From Dermanyssus gallinae (taxonomy: Eukaryota; Arthropoda; Arachnida; Mesostigmata; Dermanyssidae): DNA of 64,000 bases. The notes beneath the pieces are model-generated. The model saw only the letters and a list, made by a program, of their open reading frames with translations, was not told where the DNA came from and searched no databases. Position numbers and translations under genes: made by a program. This document shows positions 22,400 through 33,479 of the stretch, one piece after another (position 1 is the stretch's first letter; every line of letters starts with the position of its first letter). The DNA is taken from NCBI GenBank assembly GCA_003439945.1, contig QVRM01003987.1:1-64000 (forward strand), given 5' to 3'.

Positions 22400-23198
22400 T
22401 TCCCACGACCTTTGTCAAGTTGTTTGACTCCTTGCTACCTCCTCTTCGACGACAGACACCAAGCCAGCTGACCTACACACAATTTTCTGGAAAACACGAG
22501 ACTATCTTAAGGCAATGCATACACAGGCGACACTCTGCTTCTGAAGCCATGGCCCGGAGTCGCGTCGATTTAACTATTCACTTCGAACTACCCACCGACT
22601 AAGGTCCTGGTGAATGAGAACCATTTGACAACCCTACGAAGGAATGAACTAATACTAGAACTGCTGAACAGTAGATTATACGACGACGACGTCAAACAAA
22701 GGCAAGTTTACCTATAAGATGCGGTTTTCTTGGACTAAAAAGTCAGTACTCTAGCGCCAGCTTGCAGCTCTACTAACTCTGTTCTAAACGAGTTGAATCC
22801 ATTGCCGAGGATAACATATAAAATGCGAATCCGTAAATACAAGGAAATAGCTGATGATTGCTACAAGCTAAGCCAACAGGTGGAATACACTGGCTTAGCT
22901 TGAAAACACAGACGATCATTGTCGTTGCTTTACGTTGACTTAACTAATTGTAGTACGGTTTCTTTAGTAGTTTCTTTAGTGCATTCACGTCCCGTCTGAA
23001 CGCTACCCTGATGAATGACTTACCGTCGGTGCAACCGCATGCATTGTTCGTTGTCTTCCCGCTCTAACTGGATTACCGCTGCGATGCCCAGCCTCGGCTG
23101 CACGTCGGGTCTAGACTTTGGCGGATTCCTGAGCCAGCTGCTTGACCTAATAGCGACGGACAGCCATATATATGCTCGCATATATAAAAAAAAAATAT

Positions 23199-23253
<55 letters not shown>

Positions 23254-25405
23254 TCCTTATGCCAATGGAAGGGGTGGAGGTTTCCTATAGGAGTGATATA
23301 CAAATGTTTGGCAGTTGTGATTTTTTGGACGGCTGTCCCAACAAAAGTTTGTAAAATACACGAATGTGAGAAAACGGATTACTTAATTAAAAAATAAGAT
23401 TTTGGGACAAGTTTCTATTGACTGAATCTACTTAGCTTAAACAGAAAAGAGTGTATTGTTGTGAATATTTAAAAAAGTTTGCAAAATTCTATTCTTGTGC
23501 TTCTGCAGCATGCTCGAACGTTCACGCCCAGGTTATTGCAATTTGCGTGTTATTACGCGTGCACAACCAATACGTTAAGACGAGTGTACATCTTTGGTAC
23601 CGAATTTATAAGCGAAATGATATATTCTCCTGACTTGCAGTGAATCATTGAAGTTTGAAATTGTGAGCATTAGCGGAACTTTTAAGGTGAAATCGTGCAG
23701 TGAAGTCACAGCTACTGACACTACCAGTGCGAACGCCAGCAGCTTCATAACGGTTCGACACGTGGCGTGCTTGTCTAGACCAAAGGTGTAGACAGGCCTG
23801 AACAGAGCTAGTACGGTCGTACAAAACTAGAACAGTGCTATTATACACGTGTCGTTGCAGAGTGTCTATTGCAACGTAGAGAAAGTTCGCCGAAATGGTG
23901 CAAAGCACGCGCTCTCAGCATGAGCAAATAATTAAAGAAGGGACCAAAAGCTCTCTGAGCAACTAAATAGACTGAAAGCGTCAACAGAAACTCGAAGAAA
24001 AGCCACGCGAGACGCAAAACTTAGTGGCGTGGCACTATAGAACACGAATAATTGAAGTAGTACAGTATCAAATGCTGTCGTGTAATGTTAACATTTGTTA
24101 CCCGGTCTCTTGTGGTGTCACATGTCGACTAGTTGCGTAGCCGTAGATCTAGCTGCAGATTTTCCTGCACCGACGTTACTGAAACTGCGACGTCTGCCTG
24201 TTTGTACATTACAAGACTAGGTTAGTCTTACTAGCAACAATTTGAACGTTGCCAGCTAGCCTCCGATTCGCCGGCCGCGTTACGCGTTACCCGTTTATGC
24301 AGGCTATTTGTAGCGCATTTGCTTGGTTAAGCTTTGTGCATACTACCATGGTGAAACTCATCAACGGCTTTGGGTGTTCGGTTGGCTTAACCCTTGTGTC
24401 CGTCCGCTTGTTTCCTGGGCATTGCATTTGGCTCTATGACATTAGTGACACGTTGGTCAGTCCAAAAATGATTAGGAGCAGATAGGAGCGGGCTTATGGT
24501 TTACACAAGCTTTTATTGCTGCATTAAGGCAGCAGGCCAACAACAAGTGACATGTTTCGCACAACTTTATAAAGTAGCAGTAAAACTGACGTAACTGATT
24601 TTGCGGATGCATTGCGTTGTAAGATCACCGGCGCCACGTTCACCCAGTGTGTGCTTGATCACTGGCTCAATTAAGGGGCTGCAAAGTCCCAACCGACAAC
24701 TGTAAATAACATGATGTTCGACTAGAACTCTCATTTTGATGGCAAGTTGGTTGAAGTTAATTGCCTCACTTTCAGTCGTAGCACTACGTCAGATAAGGAA
24801 CGACCTACGAGACTAGGGCCTCTCATCTTATTCTGAGTACACAACTTTGCTTATACTTCCAGTGAAATAGAAGGATGTGCTTCGTCTTGTGCGGTAGGTC
24901 ATCAACGCGAAACGCGCTTGACTCATACCAGACAAGAGAGAAAATAAGATCGTTTACGCAATCGGACCGTCGTAGGCCTAAGTCAGGATCAGCTTTAAGG
25001 TCTCAAAACGCATTTTTGCGGAACACTAACGACCCCGATAGGAGATACATATAACGCAAAGGAAAAACGTGATTGAGAAACGAGAGACACAATGTTATGA
25101 AGCGAGTCATAACATGTTCGTTATAGCTCGCCTTACAGTCTAAATCCGCCGTAAGACAATCTGGTTAGCGTCCAGCTTACTGGCTCTACGAATGATAAGT
25201 AGATACTCTAACGCACAGAGTGTTCCGTTTTCTATACTAGACTCGAGCATATCCCGCACAGCTTTACGCGCTTTTGACGCGTAAGTTTCAGTTTGTTGTT
25301 ACCTTCAAACACACGCTCCTTACAGAACATCCGTGTTTCATACATCGTTTTACTTGTCTTTTCATTTATCTATAGTGTTATTAGAACTTGTTGGTACTCA
25401 GTTTA

Positions 25406-25406
<1 letters not shown>
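22400..25406. other. Gene-free stretch
   Basis: No family recognised. It includes a TA tract at 23195-23250. The frames that run through that tract encode only Tyr-Ile repeats. The open frame at 24249-24485 shows no recognisable motif. Confidence 0.45.

Positions 25407-25454
<48 letters not shown>
25407..25454. repeat. (TAA)n tract
   Basis: Sixteen TAA units, directly followed by the inverted repeat at 25455-25479. Confidence 0.95.
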
Positions 25455-25456
<2 letters not shown>

Positions 25457-25479
25457 CCTAATATTAATAATATTAGGGT
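25455..25479. repeat. 12-bp perfect inverted repeat with 1-nt centre
   Basis: ACCCTAATATTA, one A, then its reverse complement TAATATTAGGGT. It lies at the edge of the TAA tract. Confidence 0.85.
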
Positions 25480-25559
25480 CTGCGAAACCTCAAGATAAAT
25501 TTGAGCAAAGTGCATTCGCGTTATAATAGCAGAATTTGGCGCTCGCCGTATCAACTGCA

Positions 25560-25561
25560 AA

Positions 25562-25592
<31 letters not shown>

Positions 25593-25606
25593 GTAATAAT
25601 AATTTT
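25560..25606. repeat. (TAA)n tract at the 5' side of copy B
   Basis: An AAT/TAA run ends a few bases before the first sequence assigned to RLE copy B. Confidence 0.9.
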
Positions 25607-25619
25607 TTTCGCCTGCTAG

Positions 25620-27586
25620 ACGGCCTCGAGTGAAGACGTGTGTAGTTCGAGTGACAAAATTGTGCTAATTACAAAGGATTTACGTACTAGTGTCGAGTGT
25701 GAAACCAGTGACTGGATCCTGATACAGTCGCGATAACACTGTGCTGACATTTCCATAGAAGTTGATTTGCTTTCGAAGCTAACAACGACATAGTCCACAC
25801 TGGATAAGCCGTCGGAAGGCGATCAGGTACGGCAAGATCGTTTCATAACACAGCCAGTTGTCTGCTCCCAAGGCGCCGATGAATCGGCACAGCGCACCGA
25901 GTCGCCGTTAGCCTTGTCAACGGCAAGTTGTTCACCTTACACATCTCGGCCAGGATCACCCGCCGTCTGCTTTAGCAGGCCTGACTACTCCCCACTATCA
26001 TCTCGTGCTTCTTCAGCCGCTTCCCTGCCGCGCAGCTAGCAGACGGACCGGCGACGGCGGAAGTCATATTTGTGGTGCAAAGTGCTTTAGAACCAAAACA
26101 TCTTCAAGAGAATCAGCTGCTACCAAAGAGAGCCAGCGGAGAGAGGCCAGGCTAGCAGGTATGATGGAGAGGGCTCTCGAAAGTGAAGATGCTTCTCATG
26201 TAGAGGACGATCTGTCCGGTCCACCGAGTGAAACAGCTGTTTCTGCTGGAGAGGGTGGAGGCTGGTCTACTGCTCCAACGAGATATCATGGATAAAGCCG
26301 TCATGGACTGCGGCCAGGAAAGTGGCCAAGATGAACGCGGCAATCGGGTACACATATTCGGCGAAGAGTCGTTAATTTAAAAGCGTTTGCTGATCCCGAG
26401 ATTATCTTTCAATGTCCGGATAACCCGTCCGCACTGAAGACTGTCAGCCTACTAAAAATAAATAATGAAATAAGGCAATCTTTGCCGGGAGCGCATGCGC
26501 GTATTACAGCACAGGGAAAGCTAGCGACCCGTGTCAAAGAAGCAACCCAGGTCGCAATTGCAAAAACGCTGAAAATGGTTTGCGGGGTATCAATATCTCA
26601 TTGTGAAGATACGTCAGCGTTCTGGGGACGAATCTCCCGTGTTAATCCGCCCCCCCCCGCCCCACTGAAGAAGATCTGCTTGAATGTTTGAAAGATCAGG
26701 GTGTAAATCAAGTAAAAGGGGAAAAATTTGCTGTGGCCACACAGAACAATGAAGGCAAAACAATGAAGGGCTGGAAAAACTCCGCGAGGGTACGACTAAG
26801 ATTCGATACCATGCCGGTCTCAGAGGTTACCATCGTCGACGAAATATTTAGAGTAGCGTTATGTGCAGGGTCTCATTTGCAATGTTTAAAATGCCATAAG
26901 TACGGACATAAAGCCACCGATTGTCAAAAACAAGGTGAACCTACGTGCAGAAAGTGCGGCCGCTCAGGACACCAATTATAGGAATGCCATGATAGGCCCG
27001 TTGTGTCAACTATGGCGGGACCCATGCTTCCAACGATAACTGTGGTGCAAGACGAATATATTCCGAAGCACAAAGAGTGAAGCTTTACGAGAAAGTATTC
27101 ACCCGTCTCCCCGTCACGGACGATTTTCCTTCAATGGTTCAAGTCGTAGAGAAAAAAATTAAAACCTTGACAGATGGACAGAAGTTTTATGCTGATGCCG
27201 CACGACCTACAGCAACCAGGGGTCCTACACAAATAATGCACAAAGACAGTGAAACTGTGTTTTGTCACCTCCCCCCACCAAGATTTAGAAAAAGTGTGGA
27301 CCAAAAGAAGCAAGCACCGGATAAACAACCGGAAAGACTGCAGCCGAAGTCTCAAGAAAAAACATTTAAAGGATCTTCAAATATCGTAAACGGAATTTTT
27401 CAGATATGGAAGATCTTTAAGCCCCTACTGTCTAAATGGCTAGAAGAGAACCAAGACTTCAATAGAGCTGTATCTTTTCTTGAGTCGGAGGCAGGAAAGG
27501 CCTTTATGATAGCCGTCTTAGATGGCTCTAAAGAAGTGCCTTTGATTCAAACGGAAAACAAGAGTATCGAGAGGGACCTTACATAA
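25620..27586 (+). pseudogene. ORF1 (gag-like, three zinc knuckles) of copy B
   Basis: The frame from about 25620 is Ser/Thr-rich with scattered stops. Central pieces include 'ALKTVSLLKINNEIRQ' and 'VCGVSISHCED'. The knuckles lie at 26880-27040: LQCLKCHKYGHKATDC (intact CX2CX4HX4C); CRKCGRSGHQL then a TAG stop then EC, so the second knuckle is interrupted by a nonsense codon at 26980; and CVNYGGTHASNDNC, where Tyr replaces the second Cys. The last 170 codons (27077-27586) are open, with a lysine/glutamine-rich linker and 'FKPLLSKWLEENQ'. Its stop TAA is followed at once by ATG of ORF2. Confidence 0.7.
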
Positions 27587-28187
27587 ATGACTTCCCAACC
27601 ATCCCATCCCGACGGATTCATAACAGATGAAGACTCTAGACTGAACTCCCCACTATCCCAGACCCCTTATACCTGCACACACTGTGGTCGCGCCTTGAGA
27701 ACCTCACAGGGCTTGCGGGCGCACATAACACGTCTACACCCCCCGGCATCGCTACGCAATCAACATCTAAGACCCTTTCAACTACAACCGACTGACTCAT
27801 CCAATACGCCTTCTCCTCTTCATACTTCTTCTATGGATTTCTCATCAGCCAACCCAGAGGCCCCAGGCTCAAACCTTAGCGCAGGCACGTCGAGATCTCA
27901 AAATTGCCAGGGTCATACCTCGGGAAGCGAGAGAAGCCTGCGCCGCAGCTTTCGCAAAGGCGTTGAATAATTTCAACTCAATCCTGCATCTTGAAAGCTG
28001 GAATAGCCTAATGTCTGCTCCATCTTTAATGCAGGCCTTACCGCATAGAAAAAATCATGAAGCCAGACTAACCAGAATAATCAAAGACAATGTGTCAGTG
28101 CTCGAACAAAAGAGTCTGAAAAGTTTTCTGCAGACAGTTCCAAAGACCCTATTTAATAGACTAGACGGCTTAGCTGTAAATGATTAA
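27587..28187 (+). pseudogene. ORF2 N-terminus of copy B (C2H2 finger, pre-RT region)
   Basis: ATG at 27587 follows the ORF1 stop with no spacer. Residues about 28-50 form a C2H2 finger (YTCTHCGRALRTSQGLRAHI, closing His two residues later; CX2CX12HX4H). A frameshift near 27960 leads to 'IIKDNVSVLEQKSLKSFL' and then a stop before the TA tract. RT and nuclease are absent. Confidence 0.65.
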
Positions 28188-28207
28188 TAAATCATCACAA
28201 TATTTTC

Positions 28208-28355
<148 letters not shown>

Positions 28356-28388
28356 TAAACCATTTTGCTCGGTGTATATATATATAAT

Positions 28389-30680
28389 TTAGAAGAATAT
28401 ATAAAATGCTGCTCGTCGACCTAGTTGCTCCTTCTGCGCGCTGTAGTCGCTCTATCGCTCATGCCCGTGAGGAAGTCCTGCCCGCCCCCTGGCACGAAGG
28501 TCCGGGTCCATCCAGTCTCTCATAGTTCCGAGCACTGAGGTCGCGTTACCTCTTTGGATCTCCAGGGACAGTCGCTGGGAGAAGAAGGCGTGCGCCCTCT
28601 TGTCCATTGTCGCCTGCCGTAATGCGTCGCCAACCCGAGAGATCAATGTTACCGTGAGGGGCCCAGGGCCACCCATCGTCTCGAACGCGAATGGCGAAAA
28701 GTGGTGCGCCCGACTTAGGTCCGCATACTTTCTCATCTTTGAGGTCTCAGCTCGTGTAACGGCAGTCCCCGGGCGGGACGCGCCGGGACCGACAAGGGAA
28801 GGGGTCAGAGAGTCGGTCACCGTCGCATCCCACACCAGGGAACGACCCTTATAGAAGGGTATCAAAGTCATACCGTCGGGGCGCTTACCGTCGTCTCTTG
28901 AAAGCCCAGGTGGTTCCAGGACGCACGGAATCCCCGCCCTCCGCAGCGATCTTGCAAGCATTTCATTGAGGGCAGTGTGTCTTGGGCGCCGGCCCGCTGC
29001 GTGAGCGCAAGACAGGCCGTGTCTGGCGAGTCGCCCAACGGGCTCGCCACAAGAGCATCTGTGTGGCTCAACCAAATCAGCCCCCAATCTAAGGCCAACG
29101 CATATCCGGGTGGATTGGTCATCAAGGCGGGTACCCAGTGAGTCAGCGGGTAGTGCATGCAACCAGTCGCTTGCTCCTGGGCGAGCGACAGCTAAAAGGC
29201 GTGCCTTGTCCTGGTCATCCCTGCATTCTTCAAGCAGCGAACTAAGCGAAGCTTCGTGAGCCTTCTCGGCCCAGGCCCTCTGGCAGGCTAGTCTATCGGG
29301 ACCAGGCGATGGATCTTGAAGTCCAGTCGCTATATCGTCACGAGCCGCCTCGAACATTGCCTGAGCCGCCGGCGGGAGCAGGCGCTGGACATTATCCGAC
29401 GTAGCATGCATCGAGGCAGCCACGGCCGGGCCCGCCAAGGATCGAGCTGAGGGGAGACCAAGGCCGCCCATGGACGTGGGGAGGGCCGCCTGGAGAAGAT
29501 GATTCAAATCGCCTGAGCAGTCTATGGACCGTAAAATATGTACGATGCGGCACGCGGAGAACGACGAGCGAAGCAGGTAGAGTCCCTGGTGGGCTCCAAC
29601 AAGCGGTAGACGTTCCTGCATCGCCCACAATCTGTCTATCAAGGGGTCGAGTTGTCCCGGCAGCGCAGAGGGCAGAACCGGTGCGCCAAGAAGGTTTATT
29701 TCGTGGTCAGCCACGACTCTACACCCCGGTAGCAGCTCGAGCAAGGCCCTCAATGAGGGGTCGTCTGGGTCTGTCCCCGGAGCGAACACCTCGCATTTGG
29801 CCGTGTTCAGCACCAGACCACTGACTGCCTCGAAAGCAAGGACTCTGCGCACCTCATCGAGCAAGTCCACCATCGGTCCACCAAGTGTGCCATCGTCTAG
29901 GTACCAAGCGTTGAATGGCACTTGAACGGAGTTAACCAGCTCACGTATCCCCAGGCTGAATAGGGCCGGTCCCAAGGGGTCCCCCTGCTGTATGCCCGAT
30001 GCCGAAAATAACGTCTCGGCGCCAAACAACAGGACGGATGGCTCTTTGTACCCGTGTTCTACTAAGGTGAAGAGTTCCGGGACTGTATCCCGAACCGCAC
30101 GAAGGAGGTAATCCCTACAGATGGTGTTGAATGCATTGCAAAAATCCAACTTCAGGAGTGCCGTACCGGGGGGACTTGATTGCATAAAGGCTCTTGCTGC
30201 ATGTACGACAGTCTCCGTTTCGCCCGCCATGCCAAATCCCAGCTGGTGCGGGCCAAGTTGTTCCATAATAAGTTCTTTGGCCTTGCGGCAGGCTATCTTT
30301 GCTGCGATCCTCCGTAACGTAAGAGAGCAGGCAATGGGGCGAATTGATGCGTCTTTTTTGCGCAGTGCGAATAGGTTGGCGCCGAACACGATCGCCCTGA
30401 CCTCAGCCGGCAGTCGGCCCCATCTCAGGACGTTCATCACTCTGGCGAGTGATGCGGCCAGTCTCCCGGCCACCGGTCCGATCCCGGGGGAAAGGAGATC
30501 CTTTAGATGGCGCGGGCGGAGACCGTCAGGACCAGCGGACGAACTGGCCGGAAAGCCGGCTACAGCTCCCAAGACGTCATCGACTGAGGTTTGATGCTGC
30601 GACATCGAGTCAGGAGGGGCAGGAAAAGCCAAGTGCGGCGGAGCAGGTGGGTGCTTGGTGGCAAGCGAAGCTAGGACCAT
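28389..30680 (-). mobile_element. RLE-type LINE, copy C: 5'-truncated, youngest-looking, TA tracts at both ends
   Basis: The minus-strand copy starts at the TA tract (30679-30776) in the pre-RT region and ends at TA sequence near 28389 after a short 3' UTR (TTCTTCTAAATTATA). Its open reading frame has no stop or frameshift over 740 codons, unlike every other RLE copy here, so it inserted recently. Copy F is its close relative. A 75-bp in-frame segment present in F is missing from C. Confidence 0.9.
28452..30680 (-). CDS. ORF2 of copy C: reverse transcriptase - RLE nuclease, open but N-terminally truncated
   Basis: From the first ATG past the TA tract (30680) the protein reads '[15 protein letters not shown]', '[20 protein letters not shown]', RT motifs '[16 protein letters not shown]', '[12 protein letters not shown]', '[16 protein letters not shown]' and the intact active site WYLDDG. 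Then '[18 protein letters not shown]', the zinc knuckle CSCG...RHGLSC, '[10 protein letters not shown]', the nuclease core [10 protein letters not shown] with VWDATV, lysines 'KMRKYAD', and the closing '[15 protein letters not shown]'. It lacks ORF1 and the ORF2 N-terminus, so it cannot be a complete element. The C-terminal nuclease would nick target DNA for target-primed reverse transcription. An upstream open frame through the TA tract (Tyr-Ile) is not real coding. The 25-codon gap after NHLLQ may affect the RT thumb. Confidence 0.9.
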   Translation of the reverse strand: MVLASLATKHPPAPPHLAFPAPPDSMSQHQTSVDDVLGAVAGFPASSSAGPDGLRPRHLKDLLSPGIGPVAGRLAASLARVMNVLRWGRLPAEVRAIVFGANLFALRKKDASIRPIACSLTLRRIAAKIACRKAKELIMEQLGPHQLGFGMAGETETVVHAARAFMQSSPPGTALLKLDFCNAFNTICRDYLLRAVRDTVPELFTLVEHGYKEPSVLLFGAETLFSASGIQQGDPLGPALFSLGIRELVNSVQVPFNAWYLDDGTLGGPMVDLLDEVRRVLAFEAVSGLVLNTAKCEVFAPGTDPDDPSLRALLELLPGCRVVADHEINLLGAPVLPSALPGQLDPLIDRLWAMQERLPLVGAHQGLYLLRSSFSACRIVHILRSIDCSGDLNHLLQAALPTSMGGLGLPSARSLAGPAVAASMHATSDNVQRLLPPAAQAMFEAARDDIATGLQDPSPGPDRLACQRAWAEKAHEASLSSLLEECRDDQDKARLLAVARPGASDWLHALPADSLGTRLDDQSTRICVGLRLGADLVEPHRCSCGEPVGRLARHGLSCAHAAGRRPRHTALNEMLARSLRRAGIPCVLEPPGLSRDDGKRPDGMTLIPFYKGRSLVWDATVTDSLTPSLVGPGASRPGTAVTRAETSKMRKYADLSRAHHFSPFAFETMGGPGPLTVTLISRVGDALRQATMDKRAHAFFSQRLSLEIQRGNATSVLGTMRDWMDPDLRARGRAGLPHGHER

Positions 30681-30684
30681 ATAA

Positions 30685-30776
<92 letters not shown>
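30681..30776. repeat. (TA)n tract at the 5' junction of copy C
   Basis: About 95 bases of TA with a TATAC/ACAT interruption similar to the tract at the 3' junction (28208-28350), as expected if one tract was split by insertion. Confidence 0.95.
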
Positions 30777-30781
<5 letters not shown>

Positions 30782-30925
30782 CTATTGACAATACAGTTGT
30801 CGTTATTATTGTTCATGTTGTTGTTGTCGTCATCATGGGCTTCATCATTTCTGCTCATGTTTTTTTCATGCAGTTTTTGGTTTAGCCAGTTCGATTAAGT
30901 GTTTGCTTTCTTGCGGCGCTTAGCC

Positions 30926-31048
30926 ATGATCGTTAGTGAAGACGACGATGGTGAAGTAGAAATGGTACAAGCGCCACCCAGGCCCATGGTTCCCAAGCGC
31001 CGTCCACTTTCGCCCGAACCCGCCGAAACAGCAGTCATCACAGTGGGC
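30926..31048 (+). CDS. Candidate first coding exon (41 codons) ending at a strong splice donor; or N-terminus of a LINE ORF1
   Basis: ATG at 30926 opens 41 codons, acidic at first (MIVSEDDDGEVEMVQ) then Pro/Lys/Arg-rich (PKRRPLSPEP). The frame meets GTAAGT at 31049-31054, a consensus 5' splice donor, in phase 0. The frame is also open upstream to 30899. Acidic-then-basic N-termini also occur in gag-like ORF1 proteins of R1-type LINEs, and TA tracts flank the segment, so an element origin is an equal possibility. No downstream exon was identified. Confidence 0.3.
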
Positions 31049-31091
31049 GTAAGTATTTATATATGTATGTTTGTGCCAACATATACACACA

Positions 31092-31096
<5 letters not shown>

Positions 31097-31128
<32 letters not shown>

Positions 31129-31250
31129 TAAAGTGAGTCCAAAAGTCTGATACATATTTATAAATAAAATAAATAAAAATTTGCTTATATATACACACAT
31201 GTATATATATACACTAAAGTAAATCGAAAAAGTCTGATACATATTTATAA
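31097..31250. repeat. TA tract plus a tandemly repeated ~80-bp unit
   Basis: The block ACTAAAGT, then AAAAGTCTGATACATATTTA appears at 31126-31160 and again at 31211-31247, each behind a TATATA/ACACAT run. It marks the end of the mariner-like remnant that follows. Confidence 0.75.
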
Positions 31251-31530
31251 AAACAAATACTATGCATTTAATCTTCCGAAGTGTTTTTGTTCCTTTTAAA
31301 ATAGCTCCCACCCGCTAGATTGCACTTGTGCCACCTTCGAAACATTTTTAACGCGTTATTTGAAATCGCGTTAAGTTGTTCGTGCGATTTTTGTTTATCT
31401 TCTTTATGATTTTTTCAACTATTTCAATCTCTGGGAACAGTAAAAGGTCGTACGGAGCCGGCGAATAGGAGCGTTGTGGAAACAAAGAAATCGAATTTTT
31501 TATCAACTAATCCGAAGTCAGTAACGATGT
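31250..31530 (-). pseudogene. mariner-like transposase C-terminal remnant
   Basis: On the minus strand one frame reads 'YSPAPYDLLLFPEIE' (about 31420-31465), the block with the third catalytic Asp in mariner proteins (usually YSPDLAPCDFFLF), then 'IVEKIIKKINKN'. A second frame gives the closing segment 'ALKMFRRWHKCNLAGGSYF' (about 31290-31350), like the mariner C-terminus. The rest of the transposase is missing or decayed. Confidence 0.55.
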
Positions 31531-31794
31531 GTCCGCCCGTGCGATGTTGTTATGGAAGGCCCAAAATTTGTTTGCCCATACATAGCTCAGGCCTCTTGCG
31601 TCGGACGCGCTCGCGTAACCTTCTTACAATTATGCGGTACTATTCCTTATTGACCGTAGAACCAGGCGGCATTATAAAATCGCATGGAAGATGATTCCCT
31701 TATAGTAAAAACAAAAAAACAAAATGATCTTGGCGTTAGATCTGCTCTGTCCAAGCTCAAGCAAAGCAATGGCAGTAGCAAGTATTGGCAACTC

Positions 31795-32035
31795 TCTTTG
31801 GCTTGGTATCCATTTCTCATGTCTCGTTGTTTGCTTTGTGACTGATCACTGATGCCACTGGCTGACTGAGAAGGAACATGTTAATAGACACATAGTGATG
31901 TGTTTATTATGAGGCTCCTGCGAATAGTATAACCAAGCCAAGGTTGTGATATGGCCGAGCGTTTTTCCAGTTTACCGTTTTTAAGGGTAGATAATGAGGC
32001 GCATCGTCTTAACATTCTAGCCACGCCGTAAAGCC
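31795..32035. repeat. Diverged direct repeat, left copy
   Basis: Shares an ordered series of blocks with 33000-33245: CTTGGTATCCATTTCTCA, ACTGATCAC, CACTGGCTGAC, TGTTTATTATGAGGC against TGTTTGATATGAGGC, and GATAT-GCCGAGCG. By eye about 70-75 percent similar. Confidence 0.75.
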
Positions 32036-32373
32036 TAATAAATATTTATAGTAAGCTTTAATATATATCTTCGCATGTCCCATTACCGTCATGTTGATTC
32101 TAAAGTTCGGGCTTTAACTAATTGTATCAGCATTTCCCGCAATTGTTCGATGTTATTCAGGTTCGAAACACATGCTATCCATTTCATTCAGAGATAATTC
32201 AAGCTTCTGCGAGGCACCCCGAACAAGCGCAACGCTGCATGGTTTTGCTATGAGTCAGTCATGAAGTCGAAGTGGTTACTAACAGCACTCTACGATACCT
32301 CGCGTGATATAGTCGCGATACAACGTGATATGTTAAACCCTCATTAACGTACCGTTAAGCAATTAGATATTTC

Positions 32374-32780
32374 TTAACTCCAATAAAGATCGTCGGCTTT
32401 TGGATGGACCATTTGGATGACTTGCGAAGTGCCGTTCTCCTGCCTGAGAATATTGCGCCTCAAACCACGATTCAGCAGCTGCCATAACTGACACGCTCCA
32501 CTATGCATGGTTGCGCTCTTGTTGTCGCTGGGACACTTTTCCCCTCTATCGTTACCGTAGAGAGACAGCCTGGCACCATCCGAGAATAGAATGGCTTGCC
32601 ATTGGACTACGGTCCAGTTTTTGTGACCTCGCGCAAATTGGCATACGGCGATGGTCTGTGTGGACATGCAGCTGCCCTGTAGGGCCTAGCATACATGTCG
32701 TGCAACCTTCGCCTCAGAGCACGCGCACCAACAACTACTCGGAGAGCACCAAGTAGCTGTTAACTAAACTGTACAACATT
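32374..32780 (-). pseudogene. Tc1-like transposase fragment
   Basis: The frame on the minus strand gives 'RGHKNWTVVQWQAILFSDG' at about 32560-32625, which aligns with the Tc1 block WT--QW--VLFSDES holding the first catalytic Asp; the Glu-Ser pair after it reads Gly-Ala. Upstream another frame reads 'LRRRLHDMYARPYRAA', the end of the second DNA-binding domain. The second Asp and the Glu block are not found. Terminal repeats are not evident. Confidence 0.65.
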
Positions 32781-32999
32781 CAGTCGACGATTTTAAACAA
32801 CAGTCAATTAAAGAAAGCGGTCGTTTTAAAATGTAGGCGCAGCTTGAACCTTGTCAAAACCTGCCCTCCGATGAAAACTGCCCGTGAGATAATGTCGTTG
32901 GTAGACTGTGCAACGATGACGTGGTTCATCTTCAGTTGACGCTAGCTGCGAACGCTGACTATAGCCAAGTCCAAGCGAATTAACGATCTGGGTGACTCC

Positions 33000-33245
33000 C
33001 TTTGGCTTGGTATCCATTTCTCAGATCTCGTTGTTGGCTCTTTCACTGATCACCGATGTCACTGGCTGACCGACAAGAAGCAGTTTACTAATCACTTAGT
33101 TATGTGTTTGATATGAGGCACTTGCAAATTGATTATAAAGTAACTAGGCCGGATTGCGATATCGCCGAGCGTCTTCCAGTTATCTGTTTCAAAGAGTTGA
33201 AAACAGGGCTTATTACTTTAACATTTTTGTCACACATTTGTGCCG
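33000..33245. repeat. Diverged direct repeat, right copy
   Basis: Same orientation as 31795-32035, about 1.2 kb away. The Tc1-like remnant lies between the two copies, so the repeats may be long ends of one composite element or two copies of one family. Confidence 0.75.
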
Positions 33246-33296
33246 CTATTGTGAGCCCAAAATCTAGCTAATGAGAAATGTGATAAATAATGCATA

Positions 33297-33297
33297 C

Positions 33298-33331
<34 letters not shown>

Positions 33332-33332
33332 G
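33297..33332. repeat. (TA)n tract
   Basis: TA run with one TACATA interruption, just before the hairpin at 33342. Confidence 0.9.
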
Positions 33333-33341
33333 CACACCCTA

Positions 33342-33381
33342 TTGCCTTGTACCCTACGCGATTCCAAAGGGTACAAGGCAA
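33342..33381. repeat. 14-bp perfect inverted repeat, 12-nt loop
   Basis: TTGCCTTGTACCCT at 33342-33355 pairs with AGGGTACAAGGCAA at 33368-33381. It lies between a TA tract and RLE copy P, so it may mark the 5' boundary of that copy. Confidence 0.85.
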
Positions 33382-33479
33382 AAATGACTGACGTTGATTA
33401 TGTTTTGATTCCATGAGATTCAGCTTCTATCTGAGTGCCGGCTGTTAAATTCATCCATTGGCAAAATCAGCCTTCAAGC

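Larger units (their letters stand above)
25616..28190 (+). mobile_element. RLE-type LINE, copy B: ORF1 and start of ORF2, cut at its 3' side by a TA tract
   Basis: The order gag-like ORF1 then ORF2 with an N-terminal C2H2 finger matches copy G. The element stops near 28190 inside ORF2 before the RT and a TA tract follows. LINEs normally lose 5' sequence, so a missing 3' half is unusual and points to rearrangement, recombination between TA tracts, or an assembly join. The 5' side lies next to a TAA tract. Confidence 0.7.

Noticed and set aside
24249..24485. Possible small membrane protein
   Set aside because: Hydrophobic stretches are short, no homology is recognised and no gene context supports it.
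25455..25479. CCCTAA-like sequence as a telomeric repeat
   Set aside because: CCCTAA occurs once in each arm of a palindrome and is not in tandem.
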